Below are positions 46,479 through 62,645 of a stretch of DNA of 64,000 nucleotides, piece by piece (the stretch's first letter is position 1; each line of letters opens with the position of its first letter). The notes under the pieces are model-generated. The model saw nothing but the letters and a program-made list of their open reading frames with translations. It did no database searches and was not told the origin of the DNA. The position numbers and the translations under genes were made by a program. Source of the DNA: Patella vulgata (taxonomy: Eukaryota > Mollusca > Gastropoda > Patellidae); assembly GCF_932274485.2 (NCBI RefSeq), contig NC_065881.2:84260702-84324701 (forward strand), written 5' to 3'.

Positions 46479-47640
46479 GATCAACTATTGTTAACAAAGA
46501 GGTTGAATGGGGCAAGTTAGCTGAGGACCGAGAAAGGGTCCTACGGATCATAGATTATCTGGTAACTCATCACCCAGACAAAATAAAACCCCTGCAAGAA
46601 TTACTGAAAGGTAGCAGTGGTATGGATTATTATAACAGGAGGTTTTTGGCCAGATGTTTTAATAGAGGTGACATCAAATTGGCGGCAGGGAGATTATCAA
46701 GAATATTAACGTCTACATATGATCCCAATTCATATCCTTATTTTATACGATGTCTACATAAGTTGGATTTATCATATGTAGTAGACATGTTCGATAAAGG
46801 CGAGTATTGATCCTAGTTCATGTTTGAATATCAGGTGGGGTGGGTGGCCGAAAGGTTAACGCTGTATCATAAGATCTGTCATTGAGCTAACCGGCGTGAT
46901 TTCGATTCCCCGGTTGTATGTGACAAGGAGTAGGGTCGCCTGTCCAACCCTGTGGGTTTGCTCCAGGTCCTCCGGTTTCATCTCCACTGCTAAAGACCCC
47001 TACGCACAAACGAATTATTGAAATAAAATTGAACCATATGTTAGTCCCAAATGAACTAGTTTGTGTCGAATGAACGCCAAGCCCACCTCTCTCTCGGGTT
47101 TAATATCATAAACAGGTTGATATTGAGTTACTTTGTCTGTAGGCATTTGTGCGGGTAGTACATATAGCTGAATACACTTGAAATACTGGATACCACCATG
47201 TTTCCATTTCACACATTAATTTCTTAAAGTTGAAATACAGCGATGTCTGTAATATACAGATTAACCTACTGGTCTAGAGCTAACCTGCTTAGCACCACCA
47301 CCAACAACACAACCACCACCAGTATACCACCACATACATACTCTTACAGTTCACTGCATTGGCCGAGAGAGTTCATCGCGATTTTCCGACATGGCTTCCC
47401 CTTGTCAGTGGTGCATGACGGGGGGTCTCACATGAACAACCGTCTTGTCGTTCGAATGGGACGAAAAACCGAGGCACTGTGTATACACCCATCACCACAC
47501 ATTCTATGCTGCTATGCCTGTGAATTGAAGATTAATAATGATCTTTCATTTTGATTACAGGAAACATTGCTGAACATGTTGACAGTACCGACAAGGGACT
47601 AGATTTAAAGAGGTTTCAAGAATCTAAGCCTGATCTTTAA
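46479..47640 (+). CDS. 3' end of a death-fold (CARD-like) gene, two exons
   Basis: Exon 46479-46799 follows 'gttacatttcag'. Entered in phase, it reads STIVNKEVEWGKLAED, then RERVLRIIDYLVTHHP, FLARCFNRGDIKLAAGRL and YPYFIRCLHKLDLSYVVDMF, about 105 residues with helix pattern and ending (AAGRLSRIL, then VVDMF) like a CARD. It ends at a GC donor (gcgagt); read straight through, a TGA follows. The last exon 47561-47640 follows 'ttttgattacag'. The split Gly codon rejoins and gives NIAEHVDSTDKGLDLK to a TAA. Upstream exons are not identified. CARDs mediate homotypic assembly in apoptosis and innate signalling; the assignment is by pattern, so DED or DD is possible. Confidence 0.62.
46836..47100 (+). 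repeat. SINE-B inside the CARD-like gene intron
   Basis: Head 'gtggccgaaaggttaacgc', B box 'gatttcgattccccgg', body 'gggtcgcctgtccaaccct', short (CT) tail. It lies in the intron 46800-47560 in gene orientation. Confidence 0.85.
47356..47490 (+). repeat. SINE-A fragment in the CARD-like gene intron
   Basis: 'tgcattggccgagagagtt', 'ccccttgtcagtggtgcatg' and 'gggacgaaaaaccgagg' are SINE-A body. The 3' half is missing. Confidence 0.8.
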
Positions 47641-48267
47641 AAGCTAGAAAAAGGGAGATCAATAGGGTTAAGTGACCACTGGTCACAAACTGGGTCATTG
47701 CCGAACTAGCATTTTACTAACTGGTTATACTAGAAATTCTGAACTTGTCAGAAAAATTTGGCGAATATATATAATGTCTTCTTCATTAGTGCATTGATTA
47801 AATTTTGATTTAAACAAGAATACCCAAAGCTTACACAAGAAATTTCAGAAATACATTAACCAAGTATTCTAATTAACTGTGTAGTGGGTAATTGGTAGTT
47901 TTAATACTGAATGTGGGCGTGACCAGCCTCTCTTCTCATACGCCCTAATCGGTATCCATGCTTGTTTTACAAGTATGGCGATTGTTTAGGGCGTTAGCTT
48001 GTCTTTATTTAATTATTTCTGTTGTTTTGTAATCGGAGGTCAGCTTTAAAACCTTAATCAACGAGGCCTAGTGTTTTTAAAATTTATAACAAATACAGGT
48101 CTTGGAGATATGCCACTATCATTTGTACATTTTATGTGATATTTGATTATATGACCTCGTATTTGAATAAATTATAAACCTAAGAATAAATCACACCAAG
48201 TATTCTTCACCATTTACTTATGTGAATGGGTAAGTGAATTGTGCACATCGGCTTTATTCTTCACATT
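47641..48267. other. Unassigned spacer
   Basis: About 630 bp downstream of the CARD-like gene with no recognised feature. 'aataaa' occurs several times, but no poly(A) site can be chosen. Confidence 0.4.
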
Positions 48268-48905
48268 TGCAAACTACTAGACCCTTTAGAATAGGCAGAT
48301 TTTTATCGACAATTTTAATTGTAAATATATATATCACCTTGTTGTTCATTTTTAAATATGAGTGTACACGAAATTGTGTTTTTTTATTTTTAATTATTTA
48401 ATATATTGTGATATGTGACCGGTAACAGCCAACGGACATGCTCAATTAACGCTACGATGTAAAATAGCTACTTGAGCTTAACTTTAAAAAACATTTTTTT
48501 GCGAAATCCGATGCTGTAACTTGTCTATTATTGGAGTAATCCAGACAAATTTAAATATTTAATTAATTTAGTGTATAAATTACCCCAAGTGACTCATTTG
48601 GCTGTCACCATGTACTCATTTGTGTACATGAATACTTTGTAATATTATATAGTTTGTCTTTCACAAGATAGCCCGGTTCGAGCTGACGTGCCATAAAACC
48701 ATATTTAATTCATTCATTCATTATCCATATTTGTCCCGCTCTGATAATCAAATTGTACTGTGTTCAATCCCAGTGTCTGGCACAATATAGCCCGATTCGA
48801 GCTGACGTGCCATAAAACCATATTTAATTCATTCATTCATTATCCATATTTGTCCCGCTCTGATAATCAAATTGTACTGTGTTCAATCCCAGTGATGGCC
48901 GAGAA
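48268..48905 (+). repeat. I-group LINE 3' UTR remnant with a 119-bp tandem duplication
   Basis: 'atagcccggttcgagctgac' and 'gtgccataaaaccatattt' match the 3' ends of LINE copies A-C, with an (ATTC)n tail. A ~119-bp segment starting at 48668 is repeated at 48787 with few differences. The end (48870-48905) resembles a SINE-A B box and body ('gttcaatcccagtgatggcc'). Confidence 0.65.
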
Positions 48906-49318
48906 AGGAGTTTGTGATTGTCGGGTGTGGTTGTCACGGATGGACGGTCTGGCAAGGAACGACGTCTAGTTAATATAAGAATATAAATTGGTGATAATCA
49001 TGCGCGTGTCAATGAATTTAAGCAAAAGGGTGTGGGGGGATCCGGGTGGGAGACAACGTCAAATGGGAGACCAGAGGGTCTGGGAAAATATTGCTACCCA
49101 TCTAGGGTCAGGTCCAATGATTCTCATGTTTGTTTGTTCGACATCATTTCGATGAATGTAGGACAACAAAATATGCTCTGGATGAGCAGCTTGTCTCCCC
49201 CCCCCCCCCGCCCCACCTTGCCTGGACTCACGCCAAATAGTTCATGTGGTCTGTATTTGGTTTATGGAGTAAGACTAGGCTAGTAATTGTTTCCACTGAC
49301 TATTACTCTAATTATAGC
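48906..49318. other. Unassigned spacer with poly-C
   Basis: SINE-A-like text may continue to about 48970. A C10 run is at 49198. No gene recognised. Confidence 0.4.
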
Positions 49319-49525
49319 AACACCTCCTACCCCCAAACAGTCATATGGGTATATGTCTTTCAGTTCAGCTGGTCCTAGATTATGGAACGAACTTCCACAA
49401 CAGATGATCAAGAATCAACAGACTTTTAATCAATTTAAATCCGCACACTAAAAACTTTCCTTTTGAGTATCTGTTAACATCGGGAAGACGCTATATAAAA
49501 CTCCTCAATTATTACTATTATTTTG
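49319..49525 (+). mobile_element. LINE 3' end fragment (CR1/L2-like)
   Basis: Encodes SYGYMSFSSAGPRLWNELP and QTFNQFKS, the conserved C-terminus of CR1/L2-type ORF2, then a stop, a short UTR ('gacgctatataaaactcc') and an (ATT)n tail. A third CR1/L2-like subfamily in this window. Confidence 0.75.
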
Positions 49526-51486
49526 TATGTCACATTTTGTTGACGTGTGCGTATAGATTTGGTTAAGAGTATTCTGATTTACATTTTCTGCCAGATTTGA
49601 GCAACTATTCATGAATTGGTAGTAGAGGGATGTCCCCGCCCCGTTTCGATATTTTGATCAGATGATTACTACATGCTTGACTCTTTGTATATTAAAATCA
49701 TCAGAATATTTAAAAATAAAGATTGATGTCAATAGGGAAGAGAGTTATTAGCTTGAACCCACGAATATTAAAATAGATTTATCTCCCTTGCATAAAGAAG
49801 CTAACCTTCTGATATCGACATTAAAAAGGGGAAGACATATTTCACCAGGTAACTACAAGATGGTTTAAGTAAATAGGTGAGTTGTTATAATAAAAGACTG
49901 TAGAGACGTCAAACAGAATATAAATGGTATATCAATATATTAGGATGCGTTTCTGACAGGTGCTAGTTAATACACATTCGAATCGTTTAGTCAAACCTTA
50001 TCAATTCAACACTGTTTTATATTAAAACATCTACAAAATATTTATTATGGCGGGATTTAGGCCCGAAGGTTTTTTTTGTATTTACATAATGGACAGTCTT
50101 GGACTATTATCAAACTTAAAATATACCACCATAAAGATACAAATAATGGATAGTTTTCTAAACGAACAAGCCACAAAAATAATGGATAAATACTTAAAAC
50201 TACATGCACATGAATGCATATGACAAAACACTCCAATCATATATGCAAGCACACACAGACAGTCCAAAATATTCATTTAGTAAGATGTCTTCAAGTGGAG
50301 ACGACATGTTTATAACACATTGTAACACAAATTAGAAATTTCCTCGATTCTGATTGGTCGAAAAGTGTGGTCGAATGGACAATAAACCCCCTCTAAATTA
50401 TCAAGGCGAATTACTGCGTATAAATATAACAGTGTACTTTTTTCATTTTTGTGCTCAATGATCTTCCTCAACTCAAATCTTTATTGGCAAATATCTTCAA
50501 GGAATTCTGCACACATGACTATCACACCATTTTCAAACATCATCTTTTATGAAATCACATTTCTGAAATACATAAAACAGTAGAAAATCAGTCATAAATT
50601 AATTAAAATCGTTTTCAGGTATCCAAATATATTCGTAACTAGGCAGTGACAGTGTCAGTAGGCCTATGTTTTCTTTTTTTGTAGGCGAGCTTCACTCACC
50701 AATTGTTATTAATCAAGTGGTGGATTTTTTTTAAAAATCATGCTTTCAAAATCTGACAAGCATGATCTACCTAATAATAAGTCATTAGTCACAAGGAATC
50801 GCTTGAAAATACAATATGAGGGATTCGAATGTAGCAGCTGAAATATAGGCCTAATCATTATCATTGCCAAAATTGTCATTTGTTGACAGCACGTCAGAAC
50901 AGCTACATAGAAGCAATGCAAAAGCTCGCTAGGGGCGCCACTGATACTGCTTTTATCACTATCAAAAAATCTGACGGCAAAATGTGCCGTTTTTGTTCCG
51001 CGACTTCGGGAAGGTGTATGACCACCAACACCAATGACTTTTTACTTTTCGTGAAGAGGAGAAAACAGAGTTTGTGTAGAGCGTGGTTTGGTCATTCAGA
51101 AACGTATTTATGACTGATTTTTTATATTTTGAAAAAATAAAATGATTACAAAAAGGCAAAAACGACGCTCGTCACTGGAAGTAAACGTATTTTCTCATAA
51201 AATGACCCCTTTTCTTGTTATATTGACCTATATTTCATTCATCAACCGTTGGAACTAGTGCCAGAACTCAGGAAAACAAATCATGTGGAAGAAAAGTTCA
51301 GGGGCACGATTTTCGCGTGTTCTTTTTAGGGGTATATAGTCTGGTGCACGGTTTGAATTCTTTCTCTTGTATTGTTACAATATTTTATTGATTCTAATAA
51401 CACTTCCCTGAAATTAATTTTTTTTAAAAATTATATCTTGGATTACTTTCTATTTTGTTGGTGATCAAATGACAGCCATATGGAAT
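49526..51486. other. Unassigned spacer
   Basis: Nearly 2 kb without a recognised gene. A segment near 50375-50410 ('atggacaataaaccccctct') matches an arm of the foldback at 53040-53190. The 77-codon frame at 50880-51113 has no recognisable domain. Confidence 0.45.
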
Positions 51487-51500
51487 CTGTTACAAGAAAA

Positions 51501-51864
51501 TGAAATGGAGTTTAATGTTCTACTCCTACTGGGCTAATGAAGACGGTGAGGACGTGAGTGAGGGGAACACGCCATTGCAGTGTGCTATGAGAGGAAATTT
51601 TGCAAAACAGCCGTCCAACAGCCTAGTGCAGAGCCTACTCTTATTTCGAATTCCAACTGTCTAGGGTTCTTTTATGCGCACACGGGACATGAGTTTTCCA
51701 TTCTACCCAAATGACTATGTTGTAACTTGCTAGGCCTCCCCTCGTACATCCGCGGGGAGGCTGGTGTGTATAACACAATGAATTTGCTCGGCCAATGCAG
51801 GAATTGAACACGGCACATCCAGTTGAGTGAGCCAACGTCCTACCCACTGAGCTACCGTGGCTCC
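51501..51864 (-). repeat. SINE-A, full-length, with target-site duplication
   Basis: Flanked by 'ctgttacaagaaaa' (51487-51500) and 'ctgttgccagaaaa' (51865-51878). Reading minus it starts 'ggagccacggtagctcag' (A box), with the B box 'gtgttcaattcctgc'. The 364-bp body ends 'cattaaactccatttcattt'. This is the most complete SINE-A head in the window. Confidence 0.92.
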
Positions 51865-51878
51865 CTGTTGCCAGAAAA

Positions 51879-53039
51879 GAGAATGGGCTAGAGTATAGGA
51901 TGTCCAGTGCTCCATCCCCAGAATTCACTTTGTTTCGAGGATCATAGAACCTGACAATGATAAGTTGAATGAAAAACAATGTTGTGCGTACGTATTGGTG
52001 GCACACATCAAACATCCCTAGGTACCTACATATCGAGGAGCAGTGTCGGAAGTTGTTATAAGGATTAATTCTACCAGAATAAAGCAATACCCGTTATTTG
52101 AGGGCCATCATATGTGAATTCTATCTTAAAAAGTCTTCAACGCAAATTAACAAAATTTGGGGGTTTTATCCATGTTGCAGACCCAATATCAAAACAAATA
52201 AATTATATAGCCCAAATTTAAAAAATTCAATAGATAGTTAATGGTTGGAAGGATATTTCCTGAAAATTTGATGCCAATATCTCCAAAAGTTGCTGAGAAA
52301 TGGTCTTCGGTCGCTTTTTTGGCATATTTTTTTAAAAAAAGTGTATACTGACATCAATCAATTTGGGGTCTTAAAAGTGCAATAACTTTTTTATTTGTTA
52401 ACCGATTTTTAATTTTTGGGGGGTTTCTTAAATGGGAAGGGGGTTGGAATGCTACTAAATATTCAGTTTTAGTCCGATTGAAAAATATAAACAAGCTTTT
52501 GCATTGCTATACATAGCAACCACTGGCATCTTAGACTAGACATCATTATCATGGTTTATATGGTATTTTAGAGGATGGAAGTATGAACTTCAATTGTGTA
52601 AAGAAGAACTAGCTACAACATTGTGATAACAGTCTGCAAAATAAAATAATAAAGGCTGGAAACTTACATGAAACTCCCGAAGCGAAGTCATTTTTGTTGC
52701 CAAGAGTTTCTCCTCTTTTAGTCTAGGATAGCAGGGCGGAATTTATTCAATCACGTTGACATTCGTCTCGAAATACCGCAATAATACTAATTTCTTGTTC
52801 TTTTAAAAATCTTCAAACGTTAAAAATATTTTTTGTTGTCGATATCCGAATAACATTTTCTTTCATAATTCATTTACCAGCAACTCGAGACTCAAACATT
52901 TTAAATTTGCAGGTAATATTTTGAAAAATGAACGCAAGCGCGTGACCAAATAACGACTTTTTAAAATGAGTGTAAAAATGTTTCCTAAATACTTCCAAAG
53001 AGAATCTCCAAATATTTGTGCTACAATATCGATAAACAC
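51879..53039. other. Unassigned spacer
   Basis: About 1.2 kb of AT-rich DNA. No open frame above ~60 codons, recognisable repeat or RNA gene is visible to me. Confidence 0.45.
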
Positions 53040-53190
53040 GTTCTTGTTACGTATTTATCGGGTGTTTATTGTCCATTTAACCATGCTTGAATTATCCATT
53101 AGAACAACTCGACGCTGTCGCGTCTCGTGTTCTAATGATTCAAGCATGGTTAAATGGACAATAAACCCCTCTAAATACGTAACAGGAAGT
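53040..53190. mobile_element. Foldback/MITE, ~65-bp inverted arms
   Basis: Arms pair nearly perfectly: 'gttacgtattta' against 'aaatacgtaac', 'gtttattgtccatttaacca' against its inverse, and 'ccattagaaca' against 'tgttctaatga'. The loop is about 20 bases (53107-53127). The right outer sequence 'acaggaagtgtttatctcct' is then repeated at 53182 and 53226. Confidence 0.85.
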
Positions 53191-53264
53191 GTTTATCTCC
53201 TAAATATACCCCCTCTTAATACGTAACAGGAAGTGTTTATCTCCTAATTCGAAAACAAATAATA

Positions 53265-53522
53265 ATGATGAGCATATTTGTGATAAGCATTTGGGTACTT
53301 ATTACATTTGGCGATATATTCGATATGGAAGATAATAGTCGTAAAAACTGTGATGTTCTTAATATGGGGGATAATAGCTGTCAAAGTTGTGATGAAAAGG
53401 GTGCTCACGAAAATGATTTAAATATTGATAATATTCTTAGTACTGTGGTTAATATGGAGGGTAATATGAAATTCAATATATACTCTGATATAAGTGACAG
53501 TGACACAGGTTCATGGACATAA
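53265..53522 (+). CDS. Hypothetical small protein, 85 aa, N-terminal hydrophobic stretch
   Basis: The frame begins MMSIFVISIWVLITFGDIF, a possible signal peptide or membrane helix, followed by a polar, Asp/Asn-rich stretch with two related segments (NSRKNCDVLNMGDNSCQSCD). It ends at a TAA. A donor-like 'caggttcatgg' at about 53507 leaves room for splicing into another frame. I recognise no family and cannot exclude chance. Confidence 0.25.
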   Translation: MMSIFVISIWVLITFGDIFDMEDNSRKNCDVLNMGDNSCQSCDEKGAHENDLNIDNILSTVVNMEGNMKFNIYSDISDSDTGSWT

Positions 53523-53639
53523 ACCAATTCACGAAATTCAAACTCAACCGTCATTATTGTGTAACGGTGATATATTTGAACGGTTATTAAAATCTGATAA
53601 CAATTGTGACCTGTATAGGTTTCACAAGCTAAAAACACG

Positions 53640-53955
53640 TCTTTTGTTTGTTCAATCAGGGGCCATAATCCAGGAAGTTACGGTCCGTATGTGCCAATAT
53701 CGCAAGGGATCTAGATCTTTGGGTTATAAACATACAAGTTCAGTTTCATCAAAATGGGATAAAATTGTTACCTCTAAAGTGTACAATCATGGGCTATAAT
53801 CCATATTCCAATACAAGCCAATATCGAAAGGAACCGAGATCTCTGGTATATTTATAACCTATATTTATGACATGTCGAGTGTCCACAAACAAAATGTGAA
53901 CGGATGGTCATACGCGACGTCAATATATGTCCATATGGAAGTGTGGGCGTATAAA
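53640..53955 (+). repeat. Stem-loop-ended repeat, plus orientation
   Basis: Interior 'cagtttcatcaaaatgggat' and 'gagtgtccacaaacaaaatg', then a terminal hairpin at 53925-53952 and 'ataaaaa'. Same family as 7207-7520 and 8806-8955. Confidence 0.78.
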
Positions 53956-54253
53956 AATATGTTATCGATCAAGTGCCGAACGTACTAATAAACAGACCAG
54001 TGACATACCCAGGCGGATTTAAGGGGAATTCTTTATGTAGGAAAGAAACCAAAATTCGCGGACAGCAAAATAGACAATATGGAAACCGTAAATTCTATAC
54101 ATGGACAAACACGTGAAATCAACATTCGGTCATGTGACATTTCGATAACTATTAATTTTTAATGTAATTTCATGTACTGTAATTTAATTTGTTCAGAGAA
54201 TAAATTATCCCAAAATACATGTTCATTTTTCAGATAAGTGTCTATTATTGGTT

Positions 54254-54291
54254 AAACTGTCCATTATTTACAATAAATAATGGACAGTTTT
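54254..54291. repeat. Short perfect hairpin
   Basis: 'aaactgtccattattta' pairs with 'taaataatggacagttt' around a four-base centre. Confidence 0.8.
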
Positions 54292-54563
54292 ATAAATAAT
54301 TGACGATTGTTGAAGAAAAGCGTACATTCTCCTATATACTGATTTGAAAAATATCAAAGGGTGACGTCATATCTATGTGTTAAGCTTGGTTATACATGTC
54401 AAATGAACAATTATAAACTGGTCAACAGTCGAATTTCAACAAAAACTTAATCTTTAAGGATTTTGTATTTCCCTTTAATTACATACTTGATTGAGAAACT
54501 TCAATCTCTAAATGGATTATCAAATACTCAAATAAACTCAAATTAAAAATAAATACATAGGTA

Positions 54564-54662
54564 TTTAAAGAAATCATTCAGAAAATATTTAAAGAAATCA
54601 TTCAGAAAATATTTAAAGAAATCATTCAGAAAATATCTAAAGAAATCATTCAGAAAATATTT
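54564..54662. repeat. 24-bp minisatellite, four units
   Basis: Near-perfect head-to-tail copies of a 24-bp unit beginning 'atttaaagaaatcattcag'. Confidence 0.9.
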
Positions 54663-55857
54663 GACTGAATTGGTATTTTGTAATATATTTTTAAAAACTA
54701 CATACATGCAGATATATAAATATATCGCAATTCAGTTTAACAATAATACTTACTTATACATACACATTAAAAAAAGACATAAATTGACAAACAACACACT
54801 AAAATCCATCTAAAATGTAATAGTAAAAATAACATACGAAATGAAAATGTGAAAAGAAAATGTAAAAATATTTTAACTTCGGTTTCAGTTGAATAATTTT
54901 ACTGTAGAAAAGTAAAGAGTTGAAAAATGCTGATTATCCTCCATATAAGACCCACATCTAATCGTATACATGTACATACGTTTTGTCTTATGAGGCTTTG
55001 TGTGATCTACTTATTATTTAGTTACAAATATCTTGTCTCGTGACTTCAAATAGGTAATTATACACCTAAGATGTAATTGTCTTATATCGGTAAAATCGTT
55101 AATTGTGAGGACTTACTTGGTTCCTATTGTAAGCAATATGAAATAGACCAAGTATTCACATATTCCGGTCTCTCTTTTTTTTTCACAACTAAACCCTGAT
55201 GTATATATAAGGAAATTAACATCAATAAAATCGAATTTTCTCAACTATAACATTTTCACACAAACAACAAATAATACGAATAAGAATCAATACTTGACTA
55301 GATAGCTATATGGCGATATTGTATGCAATGTCAATAACTTCAGTTTATCACTTTTTAAATGTAAATAAACATACATAAAAAGTTGGAAATAACCCCTGAG
55401 TATGTACTTGATACTTTGTAGTCAATATTTAAAAAACTTTTCGAATATACAACAGTACCGAATTTACAAAAAACATTAAATGAGCTGATTATATCTATAT
55501 TTATCACCCAATAATACATTCTACAGTAGATATCGCTTGTGTGATATATTTCATAATCTACTGCGATATCGCTTTACAGGAATTTGATTGGTTAGTTGAA
55601 AAGGAACTATTTTTTTTTATTTTCAAAGAACAGTTCATTTCTTATTAAAAGTAACTTTTTTTTAATCAAAAATGAACTATTGTTATTCAATTGACCTTAA
55701 TAGAAACACTGGGTCAATATAAAGGACTTTGCAATGGTTGAATTGCTGTCAAAAAATGATGTATCACTACGCCGTAATGTTCAGTAAAAGTGAAATCTAC
55801 AGCAAAGAATTATATTTATCTATTTGTGTATGTAAGAAGGGATTGGGTGATAAATAA
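54663..55857. other. Unassigned AT-rich spacer
   Basis: No gene recognised. 'tatttatcacccaat' near 55496 and its inverse 'attgggtgataaata' near 55842 form a wide inverted repeat that may delimit a ~360-bp MITE. Confidence 0.45.
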
Positions 55858-56002
55858 AATCTCCTACTCGCCTTTTTTGATATCAACAAATATCAACACT
55901 CGTTGATAAAGTAAAAAATAAATCCGCAGAGCCTCGTTTTTTGTTACTTTATCAACTTGCGTTGATATTTTTTAATATCAAAATAGACTGGCAGGAGATT
56001 CT
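55858..56002. mobile_element. Palindromic MITE, ~145 bp
   Basis: 'aatctcct' at the left pairs with 'aggagatt' at the right. Further in, 'tatcaacactcgttgataaa' and 'tttatcaacttgcgttgata' pair, with a ~30-base centre. It abuts the inverted repeat just upstream. Confidence 0.7.
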
Positions 56003-56882
56003 CTATATAGCCACGACGACTACTGCCAGGTCCCCATTGAGTTCACGATCTGATACGACCAATACGATTGCTATTACCTCAACATATGATAAGACCTGAT
56101 AGGATCACCACGATTATTCCACGATTAAAACCACGGTTTTAACCCTAGCAAGAATCGTGATAGTAGGAACCTAGCATTACTAAAAATGTTGGTCTATGTT
56201 GTTGTGGTTTAGTACAATTGTCACATCCAATACATAAATTCTGATATTTGATTTAAATTAAGTATATTTACATTTGAAGGAGGCGCAAAAAAAAGAGAAA
56301 AAAAAAACAACATAAAAAAGTCTGTGTTCTATCGGCCGTGTATGTTTTTATTATCGTTGTTTTTCTTGTTCAAACGTATGCCTTCGTGAAAATGAATTTT
56401 ACAATACAAAAATATTTAATCAAATCATAAAACATTAGTGCTTTTTTTTTTAAAAAAAAAAGGGAACATTTATTAAATCAAATAATATGGTTTTTCGGAT
56501 CACGGACCACCATCACACGTTGATAATCAGTCTACTTGTTCTCTCAAGATAGTTGCACTATTTATATTTCTGCTTTATTAAAATTTATTTCAATCAGAAA
56601 ATCATTGATTCCTTTAAAAAATTAAAGTATCGATATAAACAATTCCTCAAAGTGCATAGAAATTGATCAGAAGCAAATATCATCCAGAAAAATCGCAGTA
56701 TGTTCAACTTTTTGAAATTTTTCTGAAGATGGTATTTTTTTACGGTATTTTCTTCTGTGACTGTTTTATATCGAAAAACCGAAATATCACCCAGGTCTAA
56801 ATCCACGAAAAGCAAAGGTTCAAATTGGTGTGGTCTAGGTATAAAATGTATGCAGAAAGGATTACTGTATGTAAGAGAGAGA
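56003..56882. other. Unassigned sequence downstream of the Tec-like gene
   Basis: Includes the kinase gene's likely 3' UTR on the minus strand and several poly-A/poly-T tracts. No other gene recognised. Confidence 0.45.
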
Positions 56883-62451
<5,569 letters not shown>

Positions 62452-62645
62452 CTGAAAATATAATTAAAACTTGTTAATCCATATGTGTAGCTTAATCTTA
62501 GCAATAAAACTGCTGGATCAGATGACACCCATTTATAGTCCAGTTTCCTCATTCCACCAAGGGCTATATCACAGTCAATATTAATACAGTTCACATAAGT
62601 CTATATGTACTATAATATATATTTTCTGGACCAGGTGGCGCTCTT

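Noticed and set aside
50880-51113. 77-codon frame with CRFCSATSGRC
   Set aside because: The Cys pattern is not a known finger, there is no neighbouring exon or regulatory signal, and the length is within chance expectation.
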